Shown: positions 17,487 to 26,535 of the stretch, piece by piece
Numbering within the stretch: the first letter of the stretch is position 1
How the letters are laid out: each line of letters begins with the position of its first letter
NCBI RefSeq assembly: GCF_025567165.1
Contig: NZ_JAOQKC010000004.1
Span: 62,001 to 126,000, forward strand
Source: Laedolimicola ammoniilytica
GTDB lineage: Bacteria; Bacillota; Clostridia; Lachnospirales; Lachnospiraceae
Direction: 5' to 3'
DNA length: 64,000 bases
Position numbers and translations under genes: made by a program
Notes under the pieces: model-generated
The model's database searches: none
What the model saw: the letters and a program-made list of their open reading frames with translations, nothing else
What the model was told of the DNA's origin: nothing

Positions 17487-18620
17487 ATGTATAAAATATT
17501 GAAGAAAGACGGCCGCGCCAAGCGTGCCGAATTTACAACCGTACACGGTACGGTGCAGACGCCGGTGTTCATGAACGTGGGAACCGTGGCGGCCATTAAG
17601 GGCGCGGTAGCCACCTCCGATCTGGAGCAGATCGGAACCCAGATTGAGCTTTCCAACACCTATCACTTGCACGTGCGTCCCGGCGACCAGGTGGTGAAGA
17701 AGCTGGGCGGCCTGCACAAGTTTATGTCCTGGGACAAGCCGATTCTGACAGATTCCGGCGGATTCCAGGTATTTTCCCTGTCCTCCTTACGCAAAATAAA
17801 GGAAGAGGGCGTATATTTTAACTCCCATATTGACGGACGGAAGATTTTTATGGGACCGGAGGAGAGTATGCAGATTCAGTCTAATCTGGCCTCCACTATT
17901 GCCATGGCCTTCGACGAGTGCGCGCCGGCCCTGGCAGAGCGGGATTATGTGGAGAAATCCGTAGCCCGCACGACCCGCTGGCTTGCCCGCTGTAAGGCGG
18001 AAATGCAGCGGCTGAACAGCCTTCCGGACACCATCAACCAGAACCAGCTGCTGTTTGGAATCAACCAGGGAGCGATTTATGAGGATATCCGGATCGAGCA
18101 CGCCAAGGAGATTTCCCAGATGGATCTGGACGGCTACGCCATCGGCGGCCTGGCCGTGGGAGAGACTCATGAGGATATGTACCGGATCATCGAAGCGGTG
18201 ACGCCGTATCTTCCCGAGGACAAGCCCACGTACCTGATGGGCGTGGGAACGCCGGCTAATATCCTGGAGGCGGTAGACAGGGGCGTGGACTTCTTCGACT
18301 GCGTATACCCAAGTCGGAATGGACGCCACGGCCATCTGTACACGAATCTGGGAAAAATCAATCTGTTCAACGCCAAGTACGAGCTGGACGACCGGCCCAT
18401 CGAGGAGGGCTGCCAGTGTCCGGCCTGCCGCCGCTACAGCAGGGCCTATATCCGCCATCTCCTGAAGGCGAAGGAGATGCTGGGCATGCGTCTGTGCGTC
18501 CTTCATAATCTGTATTTCTACAATACCATGATGACCGAGATTCGTGATGCCATCGACAGGGGCGAGTATCAGGCGTACAAGAAGCGGAAGCTGGATGGCA
18601 TGATGAACGGGCAGGTATAA
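17487..18620 (+). CDS. tgt: Queuine tRNA-ribosyltransferase
   Basis: The 377-residue TIM-barrel enzyme exchanges guanine-34 of GUN-anticodon tRNAs for preQ1. Catalytic-region motifs are LTDSGGFQVFSL (about residues 86-97) and the second Asp in FFDCVYPSRNGRHG; the zinc site is CQCPACRRYSRAYIRHL near residue 310. The ATG at 17487 follows TACGGAGGTTTG. Its neighbours yajC and secG downstream are the usual companions in bacteria (tgt-yajC-sec order). Confidence 0.97.
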   Translation: MYKILKKDGRAKRAEFTTVHGTVQTPVFMNVGTVAAIKGAVATSDLEQIGTQIELSNTYHLHVRPGDQVVKKLGGLHKFMSWDKPILTDSGGFQVFSLSSLRKIKEEGVYFNSHIDGRKIFMGPEESMQIQSNLASTIAMAFDECAPALAERDYVEKSVARTTRWLARCKAEMQRLNSLPDTINQNQLLFGINQGAIYEDIRIEHAKEISQMDLDGYAIGGLAVGETHEDMYRIIEAVTPYLPEDKPTYLMGVGTPANILEAVDRGVDFFDCVYPSRNGRHGHLYTNLGKINLFNAKYELDDRPIEEGCQCPACRRYSRAYIRHLLKAKEMLGMRLCVLHNLYFYNTMMTEIRDAIDRGEYQAYKKRKLDGMMNGQV

Positions 18621-18743
18621 AATAAGTATAAAATCAGGTCAGAGTACTTGACCGGAGATCGGGAAGTATGCTAGTATAATAGAAGTGCGCAGAGGCAGGG
18701 AGAGGATCTGCCCGGACGCAGTGATTGATCAGGAGGAATGAAC

Positions 18744-19046
18744 ATGAATTTACTTGCAACAGGCAATGCAGCAATGGGATGGGGAACCATCATTCTTTAT
18801 GTAGTAGTAATCGGAGCATTTATGTACTTCGCGGCTATCCGTCCGCAGAAGAAAGAGCAGAAGCGTCTGAACGCCATGCTTGCAACCATGGAAGTAGGCG
18901 ATGTAGTCGTAACCACCAGCGGATTTTACGGCGTTCTTATCGATATTACAGAGGATGACGTGATCGTAGAGTTCGGCAGCAACCGCAACTGCAGAATCCC
19001 GATGAAAAAAGCAGCTATCGCAGAGGTGGAGAAGAGCAATGAGTAA
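18744..19046 (+). CDS. yajC: Preprotein translocase accessory subunit YajC
   Basis: The 100-residue protein has one N-terminal membrane helix (TIILYVVVIGAFMYFAAIRPQ) followed by the RPQKKEQKR basic patch and a soluble beta domain, the standard YajC layout. ATG 18744 is preferred to ATG 18738 because AGGAGG at 18731-18736 would be only one base from the latter. A good -10 box TATAAT lies at 18675-18680, with a TTGACC 21 bases upstream of it; that spacing is too long for a confident promoter. The gene overlaps gpmI by 8 bases. Confidence 0.94.
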   Translation: MNLLATGNAAMGWGTIILYVVVIGAFMYFAAIRPQKKEQKRLNAMLATMEVGDVVVTTSGFYGVLIDITEDDVIVEFGSNRNCRIPMKKAAIAEVEKSNE

Positions 19047-20583
19047 GAAACCGACAGTATTGATGATTCTTGACGGCTATGGCCTCAATGAGAATCCGGA
19101 GGGCAATGCCATCGCCATGGCGAAGATTCCGGTGATGGACGGCCTGATGAAGGACTACCCCTTTGTAAAGGGCAACGCCAGCGGACTGGCAGTAGGACTT
19201 CCGGACGGACAGATGGGTAACTCTGAGGTTGGCCATATGAACATGGGTGCGGGACGCATCGTATATCAGGAGCTGACCCGTATCACAAAGGAGATCCAGG
19301 ATGGAGACTTCTTTGAAAATGAAGCGCTGGTGAAGGCTGTGGAGAACGCGAAAGCGAAGAATTCCGCGCTGCACCTGTTCGGACTGGTATCCGACGGCGG
19401 CGTACACAGCCACAATACCCATATTTACGGACTGCTGGAGCTGGCAAAGCGCCACGGTCTTGAGAAAGTTTACGTACACTGCTTCCTGGACGGCCGTGAC
19501 ACACCGCCCACATCAGGTAAGGATTTTGTACAGGAACTGACAGACAAGATGCAGGAGATCGGCGTCGGCGAGGTGGCTTCCGTTATGGGACGTTACTACG
19601 CCATGGACCGTGACAACCGCTGGGATCGCGTGGAGAAGGCTTATCTGGCTCTGACCAGGGGCGAGGGCAACGAGGCGGCTGACGGCGTCAGCGCGATCGC
19701 GGCTTCCTACGCAGAGGGTGTGAATGATGAGTTCGTGCTTCCGGCCGTGGTAAAGAAGGATGGCAAGCCGGTGGCTACCATTCAGGACGGCGATTCCGTG
19801 ATCTTCTTCAACTTCCGTCCGGACCGCGCGAGAGAGATTTCCAGAGCATTCTGCTGTGATGAATTCGATGGCTTCCCCCGTGAGAAGCGTCTGGATCTGA
19901 CCTACGTATGCTTTACCGAATATGACGCGACGATTCCGAACAAGTTGGTAGCTTTCCACAAGGTGGAGCTTCACAATACCTTTGGCGAGTATTTGGCAGC
20001 TCACGATATGACACAGGTTCGTATCGCCGAGACAGAGAAGTACGCCCATGTGACTTTCTTCTTCAACGGCGGTGTCGAGGAGCCGAATAAGGGCGAGGAT
20101 CGTATCCTTGTGAAGTCTCCGAAGGTAGCGACCTATGACCTGCAGCCCGAGATGAGCGCTCCGGCAGTCTGCGACAAGCTGGTAGAGGCCATCAAGTCTG
20201 ATAAGTACGACGTGATTATCATCAACTTCGCGAACCCGGATATGGTAGGCCACACCGGCGTAATTCCGGCGGCTGTACAGGCAATCGAGACCGTAGACGG
20301 CTGCGTGGGACGCGCCGTGGAGGCACTGAAAGAGGTCGACGGTCAGATGTTTATCTGCGCAGACCACGGCAATGCCGAGATGATGATTGACTATAAGACA
20401 GGCGAACCCTGGACAGCGCATACGACCAATCCGGTTCCGTTCATTCTGGTAAATGCAGATCCGGTTTATAAATTAAGAGAGAATGGCTGCCTGGCAGATA
20501 TCATTCCGACACTCATCGAGCTGATGGGAATGGAGCAGCCTGCTGAGATGACCGGCAAGTCTCTGCTGGTTAAGGAGGTTTAA
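19039..20583 (+). CDS. gpmI: 2,3-bisphosphoglycerate-independent phosphoglycerate mutase
   Basis: The 514-residue glycolytic enzyme interconverts 3- and 2-phosphoglycerate using two metal ions. It shows MILDGYGLNENPEGNAI at the N-terminus, the nucleophilic serine in NSEVGHMNMGAG (about residues 62-72) and the metal ligands in ADHGNAEMM near residue 440. Length is typical. It starts inside the yajC stop region (ATGAGTAA) and is followed 2 bases later by secG, so a glycolytic gene is embedded in a secretion operon. Confidence 0.97.
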   Translation: MSKKPTVLMILDGYGLNENPEGNAIAMAKIPVMDGLMKDYPFVKGNASGLAVGLPDGQMGNSEVGHMNMGAGRIVYQELTRITKEIQDGDFFENEALVKAVENAKAKNSALHLFGLVSDGGVHSHNTHIYGLLELAKRHGLEKVYVHCFLDGRDTPPTSGKDFVQELTDKMQEIGVGEVASVMGRYYAMDRDNRWDRVEKAYLALTRGEGNEAADGVSAIAASYAEGVNDEFVLPAVVKKDGKPVATIQDGDSVIFFNFRPDRAREISRAFCCDEFDGFPREKRLDLTYVCFTEYDATIPNKLVAFHKVELHNTFGEYLAAHDMTQVRIAETEKYAHVTFFFNGGVEEPNKGEDRILVKSPKVATYDLQPEMSAPAVCDKLVEAIKSDKYDVIIINFANPDMVGHTGVIPAAVQAIETVDGCVGRAVEALKEVDGQMFICADHGNAEMMIDYKTGEPWTAHTTNPVPFILVNADPVYKLRENGCLADIIPTLIELMGMEQPAEMTGKSLLVKEV

Positions 20584-20585
20584 GC

Positions 20586-20822
20586 ATGGGAGTTATCCGA
20601 GCAATTTTAATGGTTCTGTTTGTACTGGTATGCATCGCACTGACTGTAGTGGTACTGATGCAGGAAGGCAAGTCCAACGGCCTGGGAGCCATCGCAGGCG
20701 GCAATTCTTTCTGGGAGCAGAATAAGAGCCGTTCCGCAGAGGGCAAGATTGTACTTGCAACCAAGATTCTGGCGATTGCCTTTATCGTGCTGGCACTGGT
20801 ACTGAATTTGAATATTTTTTAA
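20586..20822 (+). CDS. secG: Preprotein translocase subunit SecG
   Basis: The 78-residue protein has two membrane helices (about 4-24 and 55-76), joined by the conserved cytoplasmic loop QEGKSNGLGAIAGG...FWEQNKSRSAEGK. SecG stimulates SecYEG-mediated export. The ATG follows TTAAGGAGGTTTAAGC. Its location upstream of rnr and smpB is the common Firmicutes arrangement secG-rnr-smpB. Confidence 0.96.
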   Translation: MGVIRAILMVLFVLVCIALTVVVLMQEGKSNGLGAIAGGNSFWEQNKSRSAEGKIVLATKILAIAFIVLALVLNLNIF

Positions 20823-20858
20823 TGTAATAGCCTGTCTATGACAGATTTTACGACAGAT

Positions 20859-20898
20859 AAAGCACTCCCGGGATGAAAACCGAGGGTGCTTTGTGTTT
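20859..20898 (+). terminator. Hairpin between secG and rnr
   Basis: AAAGCACTCCCGG (20859-20871) pairs with CCGAGGGTGCTTT (20880-20892), with one G-U and one mismatch, followed by GTGTTTT. It could terminate or attenuate between secG and rnr. Confidence 0.65.
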
Positions 20899-20920
20899 TC
20901 AGGCAGAAGCCGGAGGAACT

Positions 20921-23035
20921 ATGGCAGACAAGACATTTGAAGAGCGAAAGAAAATTATATATGATTTTATCAATGATCCGCGCTATGTGCCCATGAAGCA
21001 GAAGGAGCTGGCGATTATTCTGCAGGTGGAGAAGAAAGACCGGGAGGAGCTGAACCGGGTTCTGGATGAACTTCTCTCCGAAGGGAAAATCTCGCTGTCC
21101 AAACGGGGACGCTACGGAAAAGCAGAGATTAAGAAGGTCGTCGGCGTGTATACAAGTCATGCCAAAGGCTTTGGCTTCGTGTCCGTAGAAGGCGAAGAGC
21201 AGGATATCTTCATCGGGGAAAATGACGCCGGGGATGCATTTCTGGGCGATATGGTCGAAGTGGTCATCAAGGGCCATGCAGGCAAGCGGCCCGAGGGCGT
21301 GATTACGAAGATTCTGTCCCATGGCCTGACCGAAGTTATCGGAACCTTCGAGCGCAGCAAGAATTTCGGCTTCGTAGTACCGGATAATCAGCGCATCAAT
21401 CACGACATTTTTATTCCTTTGGAGAAAATCGGGCCTGCGGTCAGCGGACAGAAGGTGGTTGCGGAGATTATCGATTATGGCAGGGGACGGAAAAATCCCG
21501 AGGGCAGGATTACCCGGATTCTGGGCGAAGCGGACGATCCGGCCACGGAGGTGCTGGCGATTATGCTGTCGTACGGTATTCCTACGGAATTTCCGGAGAG
21601 GGTGCTGAACCAGGCGGAGCGGGTAGCGAAGCCGGTGTCCGAGGCCGATCGGGCCGGACGGCTGGATCTGCGGGACGAGGTCTGCGTGACTATCGACGGC
21701 GAGGACGCGAAGGATCTGGATGACGCGGTTTCTCTGCGAAGAGATGGTGAAAATTATGTGCTGGGCGTGCATATCGCAGACGTGACCAATTATGTGCAGG
21801 AGAACAGCGCCCTCGATCATGAGGCCCTGGATCGGGGAACCAGCGTCTATCTGGCGGACCGGGTAGTTCCCATGCTGCCGCGTACTCTTTCCAACGGTAT
21901 CTGCTCTCTGAATGCAGGGGAAGACCGGCTGGCCCTGAGTTGCATTATGACCATTGACAGCAAGGGAAAGATTATCAGTCATACCATCGCGGAGACTGTG
22001 ATCTGCGTGAACCGCAGGCTCAGCTATACGGGCGTGCAGAAGGTGTTGGACGACGATCCGGAGGAAACGGCCCTCTATCCGGAGCTGGTTCCCATGCTGA
22101 AAGAGATGGCGGAGGTGTCGGCTCTTCTCCGGAAGCGGAGAAGGAAGCGGGGATCCATTGATTTTGACTTCCCGGAGACCAAAGTGATTCTGGATGAGAA
22201 GGGGTATCCCATTGACATCAGGCCTTACGAGCGGAATGCAGCCACGAGACTCATTGAGGACTTTATGTTGGCTGCCAATGAGACCGTGGCCGAGGACTAT
22301 TACTGGCAGGCCCAGCCTTTTGTGTACCGGATTCATGAAAAGCCGGACAGCGAGAAAATGAGCCGCCTGGGCACCTTTATCCGAAACTTTGGCTACAGCC
22401 TCCATACAGCGGGAGATGAGATTCACCCGGGCGAGGTGCAGAAGCTGCTGGATAAGATTGCGGGAACGCCGGAGGAGGCCATGATCAGCCGACTGACTCT
22501 GCGATCCATGAAGCAGGCCAAGTATGCCACTGACTGTACCGGGCATTTCGGACTGGCTGCTACCCATTACTGCCATTTTACCTCCCCTATCCGGCGGTAT
22601 CCGGATCTGCAGATTCACCGGATTATCAAGGAAAACCTGCGGGGACGGCTGAACGGAGAGCGAGTGGTGCATTATGAGGCCATTCTGCCGGAGGTGGCCA
22701 AACGTTCCAGCGAGCTGGAGCGGCGGGCCGAGGAGGCGGAGCGGGAGACCGTGAAGCTGAAGAAGGTGGAATATATGGAACAGCATATCGGCGAACAGTT
22801 CGATGGCGTCATTTCCGGTGTAACGGCCTACGGTCTGTACGTGGAACTGAACAACACGGTGGAGGGTCTGGTACATGTGAATTCCCTGACCGACGATTTC
22901 TATGAATACGATGAGGCCGGAAGCGAGCTTCGGGGTACACGGACCGGAAAGGTCTGGCGCATCGGCGAGCGGGTACGCATCCGGGTGAAAGGGACGGAGC
23001 GGCTGTGCAGAACGATTGATTATGAACTGATGTAA
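20921..23035 (+). CDS. rnr: Ribonuclease R
   Basis: The 704-residue 3'-5' exoribonuclease contains, in order, an N-terminal winged-helix segment (about 1-70), cold-shock-like OB domains (about 75-220), the RNB catalytic domain with the Asp cluster DGEDAKDLDDAV (about 259-270), and a C-terminal S1 domain (about 620-700, FDGVISGVTAYGLYVELN). It degrades structured RNA and works with tmRNA-SmpB on non-stop mRNAs. ATG 20921 follows AGCCGGAGGAAC; an upstream in-frame ATG lies within the hairpin and is rejected. smpB is next. Confidence 0.97.
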   Translation: MADKTFEERKKIIYDFINDPRYVPMKQKELAIILQVEKKDREELNRVLDELLSEGKISLSKRGRYGKAEIKKVVGVYTSHAKGFGFVSVEGEEQDIFIGENDAGDAFLGDMVEVVIKGHAGKRPEGVITKILSHGLTEVIGTFERSKNFGFVVPDNQRINHDIFIPLEKIGPAVSGQKVVAEIIDYGRGRKNPEGRITRILGEADDPATEVLAIMLSYGIPTEFPERVLNQAERVAKPVSEADRAGRLDLRDEVCVTIDGEDAKDLDDAVSLRRDGENYVLGVHIADVTNYVQENSALDHEALDRGTSVYLADRVVPMLPRTLSNGICSLNAGEDRLALSCIMTIDSKGKIISHTIAETVICVNRRLSYTGVQKVLDDDPEETALYPELVPMLKEMAEVSALLRKRRRKRGSIDFDFPETKVILDEKGYPIDIRPYERNAATRLIEDFMLAANETVAEDYYWQAQPFVYRIHEKPDSEKMSRLGTFIRNFGYSLHTAGDEIHPGEVQKLLDKIAGTPEEAMISRLTLRSMKQAKYATDCTGHFGLAATHYCHFTSPIRRYPDLQIHRIIKENLRGRLNGERVVHYEAILPEVAKRSSELERRAEEAERETVKLKKVEYMEQHIGEQFDGVISGVTAYGLYVELNNTVEGLVHVNSLTDDFYEYDEAGSELRGTRTGKVWRIGERVRIRVKGTERLCRTIDYELM

Positions 23036-23174
23036 CGAACCGCTTCCTTACGCACGGCAGTCGCAAGTGCTTCAGGCTGCCTGGATGGGTTTAAATACGG
23101 AAGAACAGGCGTATAACCGGTCTGATGTGACAGACAGAACGGGAGGTACGAAACAGATAAATGAGGAGAACGAT

Positions 23175-23642
23175 ATGGGGAAGGATAATTACAAGTTAGT
23201 GGCCAATAACAAGAAGGCATATCACGATTATTTCATCGACGAGACCTACGAGACCGGCATCGCCCTGGCCGGAACCGAGGTGAAGTCTGTCCGCATGGGA
23301 AAATGCAGCGTCAAGGAGGCCTTCGTTAAAGTAGAAAAGGAAGAGGTCTGGGTCTACGGCATGCACATCAGCCCCTATGAGAAGGGCAATATCTTCAACA
23401 AAGATCCCTTACGCCCCCGAAAGCTTCTGATGCACAAATACGAGATCCGGAAGATCGCGTCCAAGATGGCCGAAAAAGGCTACACCATGGTACCCTTAAA
23501 GGTCTATTTAAAAGGCAGCCTGGTCAAAGTCGAGGTGGGTCTGGCCCGTGGTAAAAAACTCTACGACAAACGACAGGACATCGCTAAAAAGGATCAGCGT
23601 CGCGAGGCGGAGAAGGAATTTAAGGTGAAGAACCTTTATTAA
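23175..23642 (+). CDS. smpB: SsrA-binding protein SmpB
   Basis: The 155-residue beta-barrel protein binds tmRNA and brings it to stalled ribosomes. Conserved blocks are LVANNKKAYHDYFIDETYE, GTEVKSVR, HISPYEKGN and the basic C-terminal tail KKDQRREAEKEFKVKNLY. ATG 23175 follows AATGAGGAGAACG; a frame start at 23067 adds an unrelated segment without a ribosome site and is rejected. The tmRNA gene itself lies 7 kb downstream, and rnr is directly upstream. Confidence 0.97.
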   Translation: MGKDNYKLVANNKKAYHDYFIDETYETGIALAGTEVKSVRMGKCSVKEAFVKVEKEEVWVYGMHISPYEKGNIFNKDPLRPRKLLMHKYEIRKIASKMAEKGYTMVPLKVYLKGSLVKVEVGLARGKKLYDKRQDIAKKDQRREAEKEFKVKNLY

Positions 23643-23667
23643 AAATCACTGGATTGGAGGTTTTCTG

Positions 23668-24009
23668 ATGCTGAAGATGTTGATTCGGATGGATGAAAAG
23701 AAGATTACGGAAGAGAAAACCTATAAGCTGGAGTCGGTTTACCGGACACTGGATAATTTATTTGCCAAATACGGATTGGTTCGTATGGAAGATGCCTCAG
23801 GCGCAAGAGTTTACCGGGATAGTGGGAATGAGAATGATTTTGCGTATTTTGGGATTATCACCAATGGATTAAAACGTCAAACCTGGTTCATGGACAATGC
23901 GCTGGAATGGGTGTTTTATGAGAGTGACGACTTTCTGGATGATCCAAATGATTTTGATGAAGAAGACTTTTTGAAACACTACAGAGAAAAAATGGCTATG
24001 AGAGCGTAA
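23668..24009 (+). CDS. Unknown small protein, putative partner of the VapD-like protein
   Basis: This 113-residue soluble protein has an acidic C-terminal half (DDFLDDPNDFDEEDF). I do not recognise a family. It starts with ATG after GATTGGAGG and ends 4 bases before the VapD-like gene, so the two are almost certainly co-translated. The cassette is noticeably more AT-rich, with more AAA/GAA/TTT codons, than smpB and recQ on either side. By position it may be an antitoxin or modulator, but the sequence alone does not show this. Confidence 0.75.
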   Translation: MLKMLIRMDEKKITEEKTYKLESVYRTLDNLFAKYGLVRMEDASGARVYRDSGNENDFAYFGIITNGLKRQTWFMDNALEWVFYESDDFLDDPNDFDEEDFLKHYREKMAMRA

Positions 24010-24013
24010 GATA

Positions 24014-24364
24014 TTGGAAAGAAAATATTTTAAGGCTCTGAATTTTGATTTGGATACACATCAATTGAAGGAACATTATCCGGGAACAGATTATCATCAT
24101 GCGTATGAAGATTTGCGAAAATTTTTCGGACAGCAGGGATTCTCGCACAGACAGGGATCGGGGTATTTGTCAAATCATAAAATGGATAGTTCAGAAATTT
24201 ATGATTTGATGGATCTGATAAATGAAAAAATGCCTTGGATGAAAAAATGTGTACATATCATTGATGTTACGAATGTTGGAAATCAGTATGGGCTGGTGGA
24301 ATTACTGAAGAAAGGCGATAGTTTGGAAATCGAAGATTCCGGATTTCCCATAGTAGAACACTGA
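24014..24364 (+). CDS. VapD-like protein (candidate Cas2-fold endoribonuclease)
   Basis: The 116-residue product matches the VapD pattern: a first strand FKALNFDLDT, then HHAYEDLRKFFGQQGFSHRQGSGYLS, a helical segment and a final strand containing IIDVTNV. VapD is a small ribonuclease with a ferredoxin-like fold related to Cas2. The start is TTG at 24014, chosen because the frame begins there 4 bases after the upstream stop and includes the conserved first strand; no ATG is available. The first strand keeps acidic residues. The function as a toxin is inferred from family knowledge. Confidence 0.75.
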   Translation: MERKYFKALNFDLDTHQLKEHYPGTDYHHAYEDLRKFFGQQGFSHRQGSGYLSNHKMDSSEIYDLMDLINEKMPWMKKCVHIIDVTNVGNQYGLVELLKKGDSLEIEDSGFPIVEH

Positions 24365-24369
24365 CAGAA

Positions 24370-24404
24370 AAAATGGCGGGGGTTACTCCTCTGCCATTTT
24401 GAGC
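24370..24404 (+). terminator. Terminator-like hairpin after the VapD-like gene
   Basis: AAAATGGC (24370-24377) pairs with GCCATTTT (24393-24400), with further partial pairing inside (GGGG with CTCC). It lies 6 bases after the stop. Only four Ts follow, within the stem, so it may work in either direction. Confidence 0.6.
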
Positions 24405-24441
24405 GCAAATAGCAGAACAATATGACGGAAAGGGAGAAAAC

Positions 24442-26289
24442 ATGAAACCAACCGAAGTCTTAAAAACCTATTTCGGCTACGACACCTTTAGGCGGGGGCA
24501 GGAGGAGATTATTGAGGCGATCTTGAGGGGCCGGGATGCGCTGGCGATTATGCCGACGGGAGCGGGAAAGTCGGTGTGTTATCAAGTGCCGGCGCTGATG
24601 CTGCCGGGGATTACGCTGGTGGTGTCGCCGCTGATTTCGCTGATGCAGGATCAGGTGAAGGCCCTGAATGACGCCGGGATTCATGCGGCGTTTATCAATT
24701 CGGCTCTGACAGAAGGGCAGATTCGAAAGGCCCTTTCGCTGGCGTCCCAGGGTGTATATAAGATTATCTACGTGGCACCGGAGCGGTTGGAAAGCTGGGA
24801 ATTTCAGGACTTTGCGGCTCATACAGAGATTTCCATGGTGACCGTGGACGAGGCTCACTGTATCTCCCAGTGGGGACAGGATTTCCGGCCAAGCTACACG
24901 AAAATCGTAGACTTCATTCGGAGGCTTAAACGGCGGCCCATCGTCAGTGCTTTTACGGCGACAGCCACCGAGACGGTGAAGACGGATATCCTGCGATCGT
25001 TGCAACTGGCAAATCCGAAGGTTGTCGTGACCGGCTTTGACCGGGAAAACCTCTATTACAGTGTGGAGCATATCCGGAAAAAGGACGATTTTATCTTGGA
25101 TTACATAGAAAAGCATCCGGCGGACAGCGGCATCATTTACTGCGCGACCCGGAAAAATGTGGACAAGCTCTACGAAGAATTATTCAAGCGGAGCGTGGCG
25201 GTGACGCGCTATCACGCGGGTCTCGGAGGCGTCGAACGGAAGAAAAATCAGGAGGATTTTATCTACGACCGCTCTCCGGTCATCATTGCCACCAACGCCT
25301 TTGGTATGGGCATCGACAAGTCAAACGTTCGTTATGTGATTCACTACAACATGCCTCAGAGCATGGAAAATTATTATCAGGAGGCAGGGCGCGCCGGAAG
25401 AGACGGCGAACCGGCCCGGTGTATTCTTTTATTTTCCCCTCAGGACATGATGATCAATCGATTTTTGCTGGAGCAGAAAGACTTCTCTGAATTGACTGGA
25501 GAGGAAGCCAGACTGATTCGCCAGCGGGATACGAGACGGCTTCAGACCATGGAGCAGTATTGTCGAAGCACGGAATGTCTGCGAAATTATATTTTACAGT
25601 ATTTTGGAGAGGAGATGGAAGGCCCCTGTGAAAACTGCGGCAACTGCCACCGGGAATACACGGAAGTGGACATGACGGAGGAAGCGAAGCAGGTGGTGCG
25701 TTGCGTGACGGAGACCCGCGGACGCTATGGAATTCAGAGTGTCATCGGCACCCTGATGGGAGCCAACCGTGCGAGACTGCGGGAGCTGGGAACTGTGGAT
25801 TATGAGTCCTACGGAAGTCTGAAGGAGAAAAACGAGGCCGATCTGCGCGCTCTGATTAGTCAGATGGTAAGCGAGGGGTATCTACATCAGACCGAGGAGC
25901 AGTACAGCGTTCTGAAGCTGGGTGATACCACGCCGCTGATGGAGGAGGACACCCGTGTCATTTTACGGACCTGGAAGGCGAAGGAGCCGGAGAAAAAGAA
26001 GAAGGCGGCCAGAAGTAAGAACACGGATGGCCAGACCAGCACCGGAAGCGAGCTGTTTGAGGTTTTGCGGAAGCTTCGTATGGAAATCGCCCGGGAAAAC
26101 AGTGTGCCGCCCTATATCGTATTCAGCGATAAGACTCTGATCGACATGTGCGTGAAGCTACCTGCTACGGAGGAGGAATTTCTGGAGGTCTCCGGCGTGG
26201 GAGAAAATAAGCTGAAAAAGTACGGGAAGCAATTTCTGGAGGCGATTACGGAATTTCAACAGGAGAAAGAAGAAAAAGGCGAGAAATAG
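24442..26289 (+). CDS. recQ: ATP-dependent DNA helicase RecQ
   Basis: The 615-residue superfamily 2 helicase unwinds DNA 3'-5' during recombination and repair. It has Walker A MPTGAGKSVCYQ (about residues 33-44), the box DEAHCISQWG (about 133-142), FTATAT (motif III) and QEAGRAGRDG (motif VI). A zinc-binding RQC segment follows (Cys residues near 377, 395-401), and a C-terminal HRDC domain (about 535-605) is present. The ATG follows AAAGGGAGAAAAC. It is downstream of the VapD cassette and probably transcribed separately. Confidence 0.97.
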   Translation: MKPTEVLKTYFGYDTFRRGQEEIIEAILRGRDALAIMPTGAGKSVCYQVPALMLPGITLVVSPLISLMQDQVKALNDAGIHAAFINSALTEGQIRKALSLASQGVYKIIYVAPERLESWEFQDFAAHTEISMVTVDEAHCISQWGQDFRPSYTKIVDFIRRLKRRPIVSAFTATATETVKTDILRSLQLANPKVVVTGFDRENLYYSVEHIRKKDDFILDYIEKHPADSGIIYCATRKNVDKLYEELFKRSVAVTRYHAGLGGVERKKNQEDFIYDRSPVIIATNAFGMGIDKSNVRYVIHYNMPQSMENYYQEAGRAGRDGEPARCILLFSPQDMMINRFLLEQKDFSELTGEEARLIRQRDTRRLQTMEQYCRSTECLRNYILQYFGEEMEGPCENCGNCHREYTEVDMTEEAKQVVRCVTETRGRYGIQSVIGTLMGANRARLRELGTVDYESYGSLKEKNEADLRALISQMVSEGYLHQTEEQYSVLKLGDTTPLMEEDTRVILRTWKAKEPEKKKKAARSKNTDGQTSTGSELFEVLRKLRMEIARENSVPPYIVFSDKTLIDMCVKLPATEEEFLEVSGVGENKLKKYGKQFLEAITEFQQEKEEKGEK

Positions 26290-26345
26290 AGAGAAAAGTC
26301 ATAATCGGAATTTGCAGGTCTGTCAAAGCCGGTAAAGAATGAAAA

Positions 26346-26386
26346 TGTTATAAAATGTTATAAATTGAAAAGAACACTGTTATAAA
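26346..26386 (+). repeat. Three direct copies of TGTTATAAA upstream of the metV promoter
   Basis: TGTTATAAA occurs at 26346-26354, 26356-26364 and 26378-26386. The first two are offset by 10 bases, one helical turn, in an AT-rich gap. Such spacing suggests binding sites for a regulator of metV-metF, but AT-rich chance repetition is possible. Confidence 0.45.
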
Positions 26387-26421
26387 AATGATATTTTCTG
26401 TTAAAAAAAGAAAATTACGGG

Positions 26422-26450
26422 TTGATTTTTATGTGAAATGTAGATAAAAT
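26422..26450 (+). promoter_or_regulatory. Candidate promoter of metV-metF
   Basis: TTGATT (26422-26427) and TAAAAT (26445-26450) have 17-base spacing, about 85 bases before the metV start. A 7-base-pair stem (GGCTTTC 26476-26482 with GAAAGCC 26489-26495) lies in the leader. Confidence 0.6.
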
Positions 26451-26535
26451 AGAACTAGGTTCTTCGGGCAGAAGTGGCTTTCAAAAAGGAAAGCCTCCCG
26501 TTGACAAACACCCGAAATTTTAAGGAGAGGATATC

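Noticed and set aside
20819..22876. A very long open frame (685 codons) on the minus strand opposite rnr.
   Set aside because: It is a mirror of a strongly biased coding sequence. It has no ribosome site, no recognisable domain and covers a clear RNase R.
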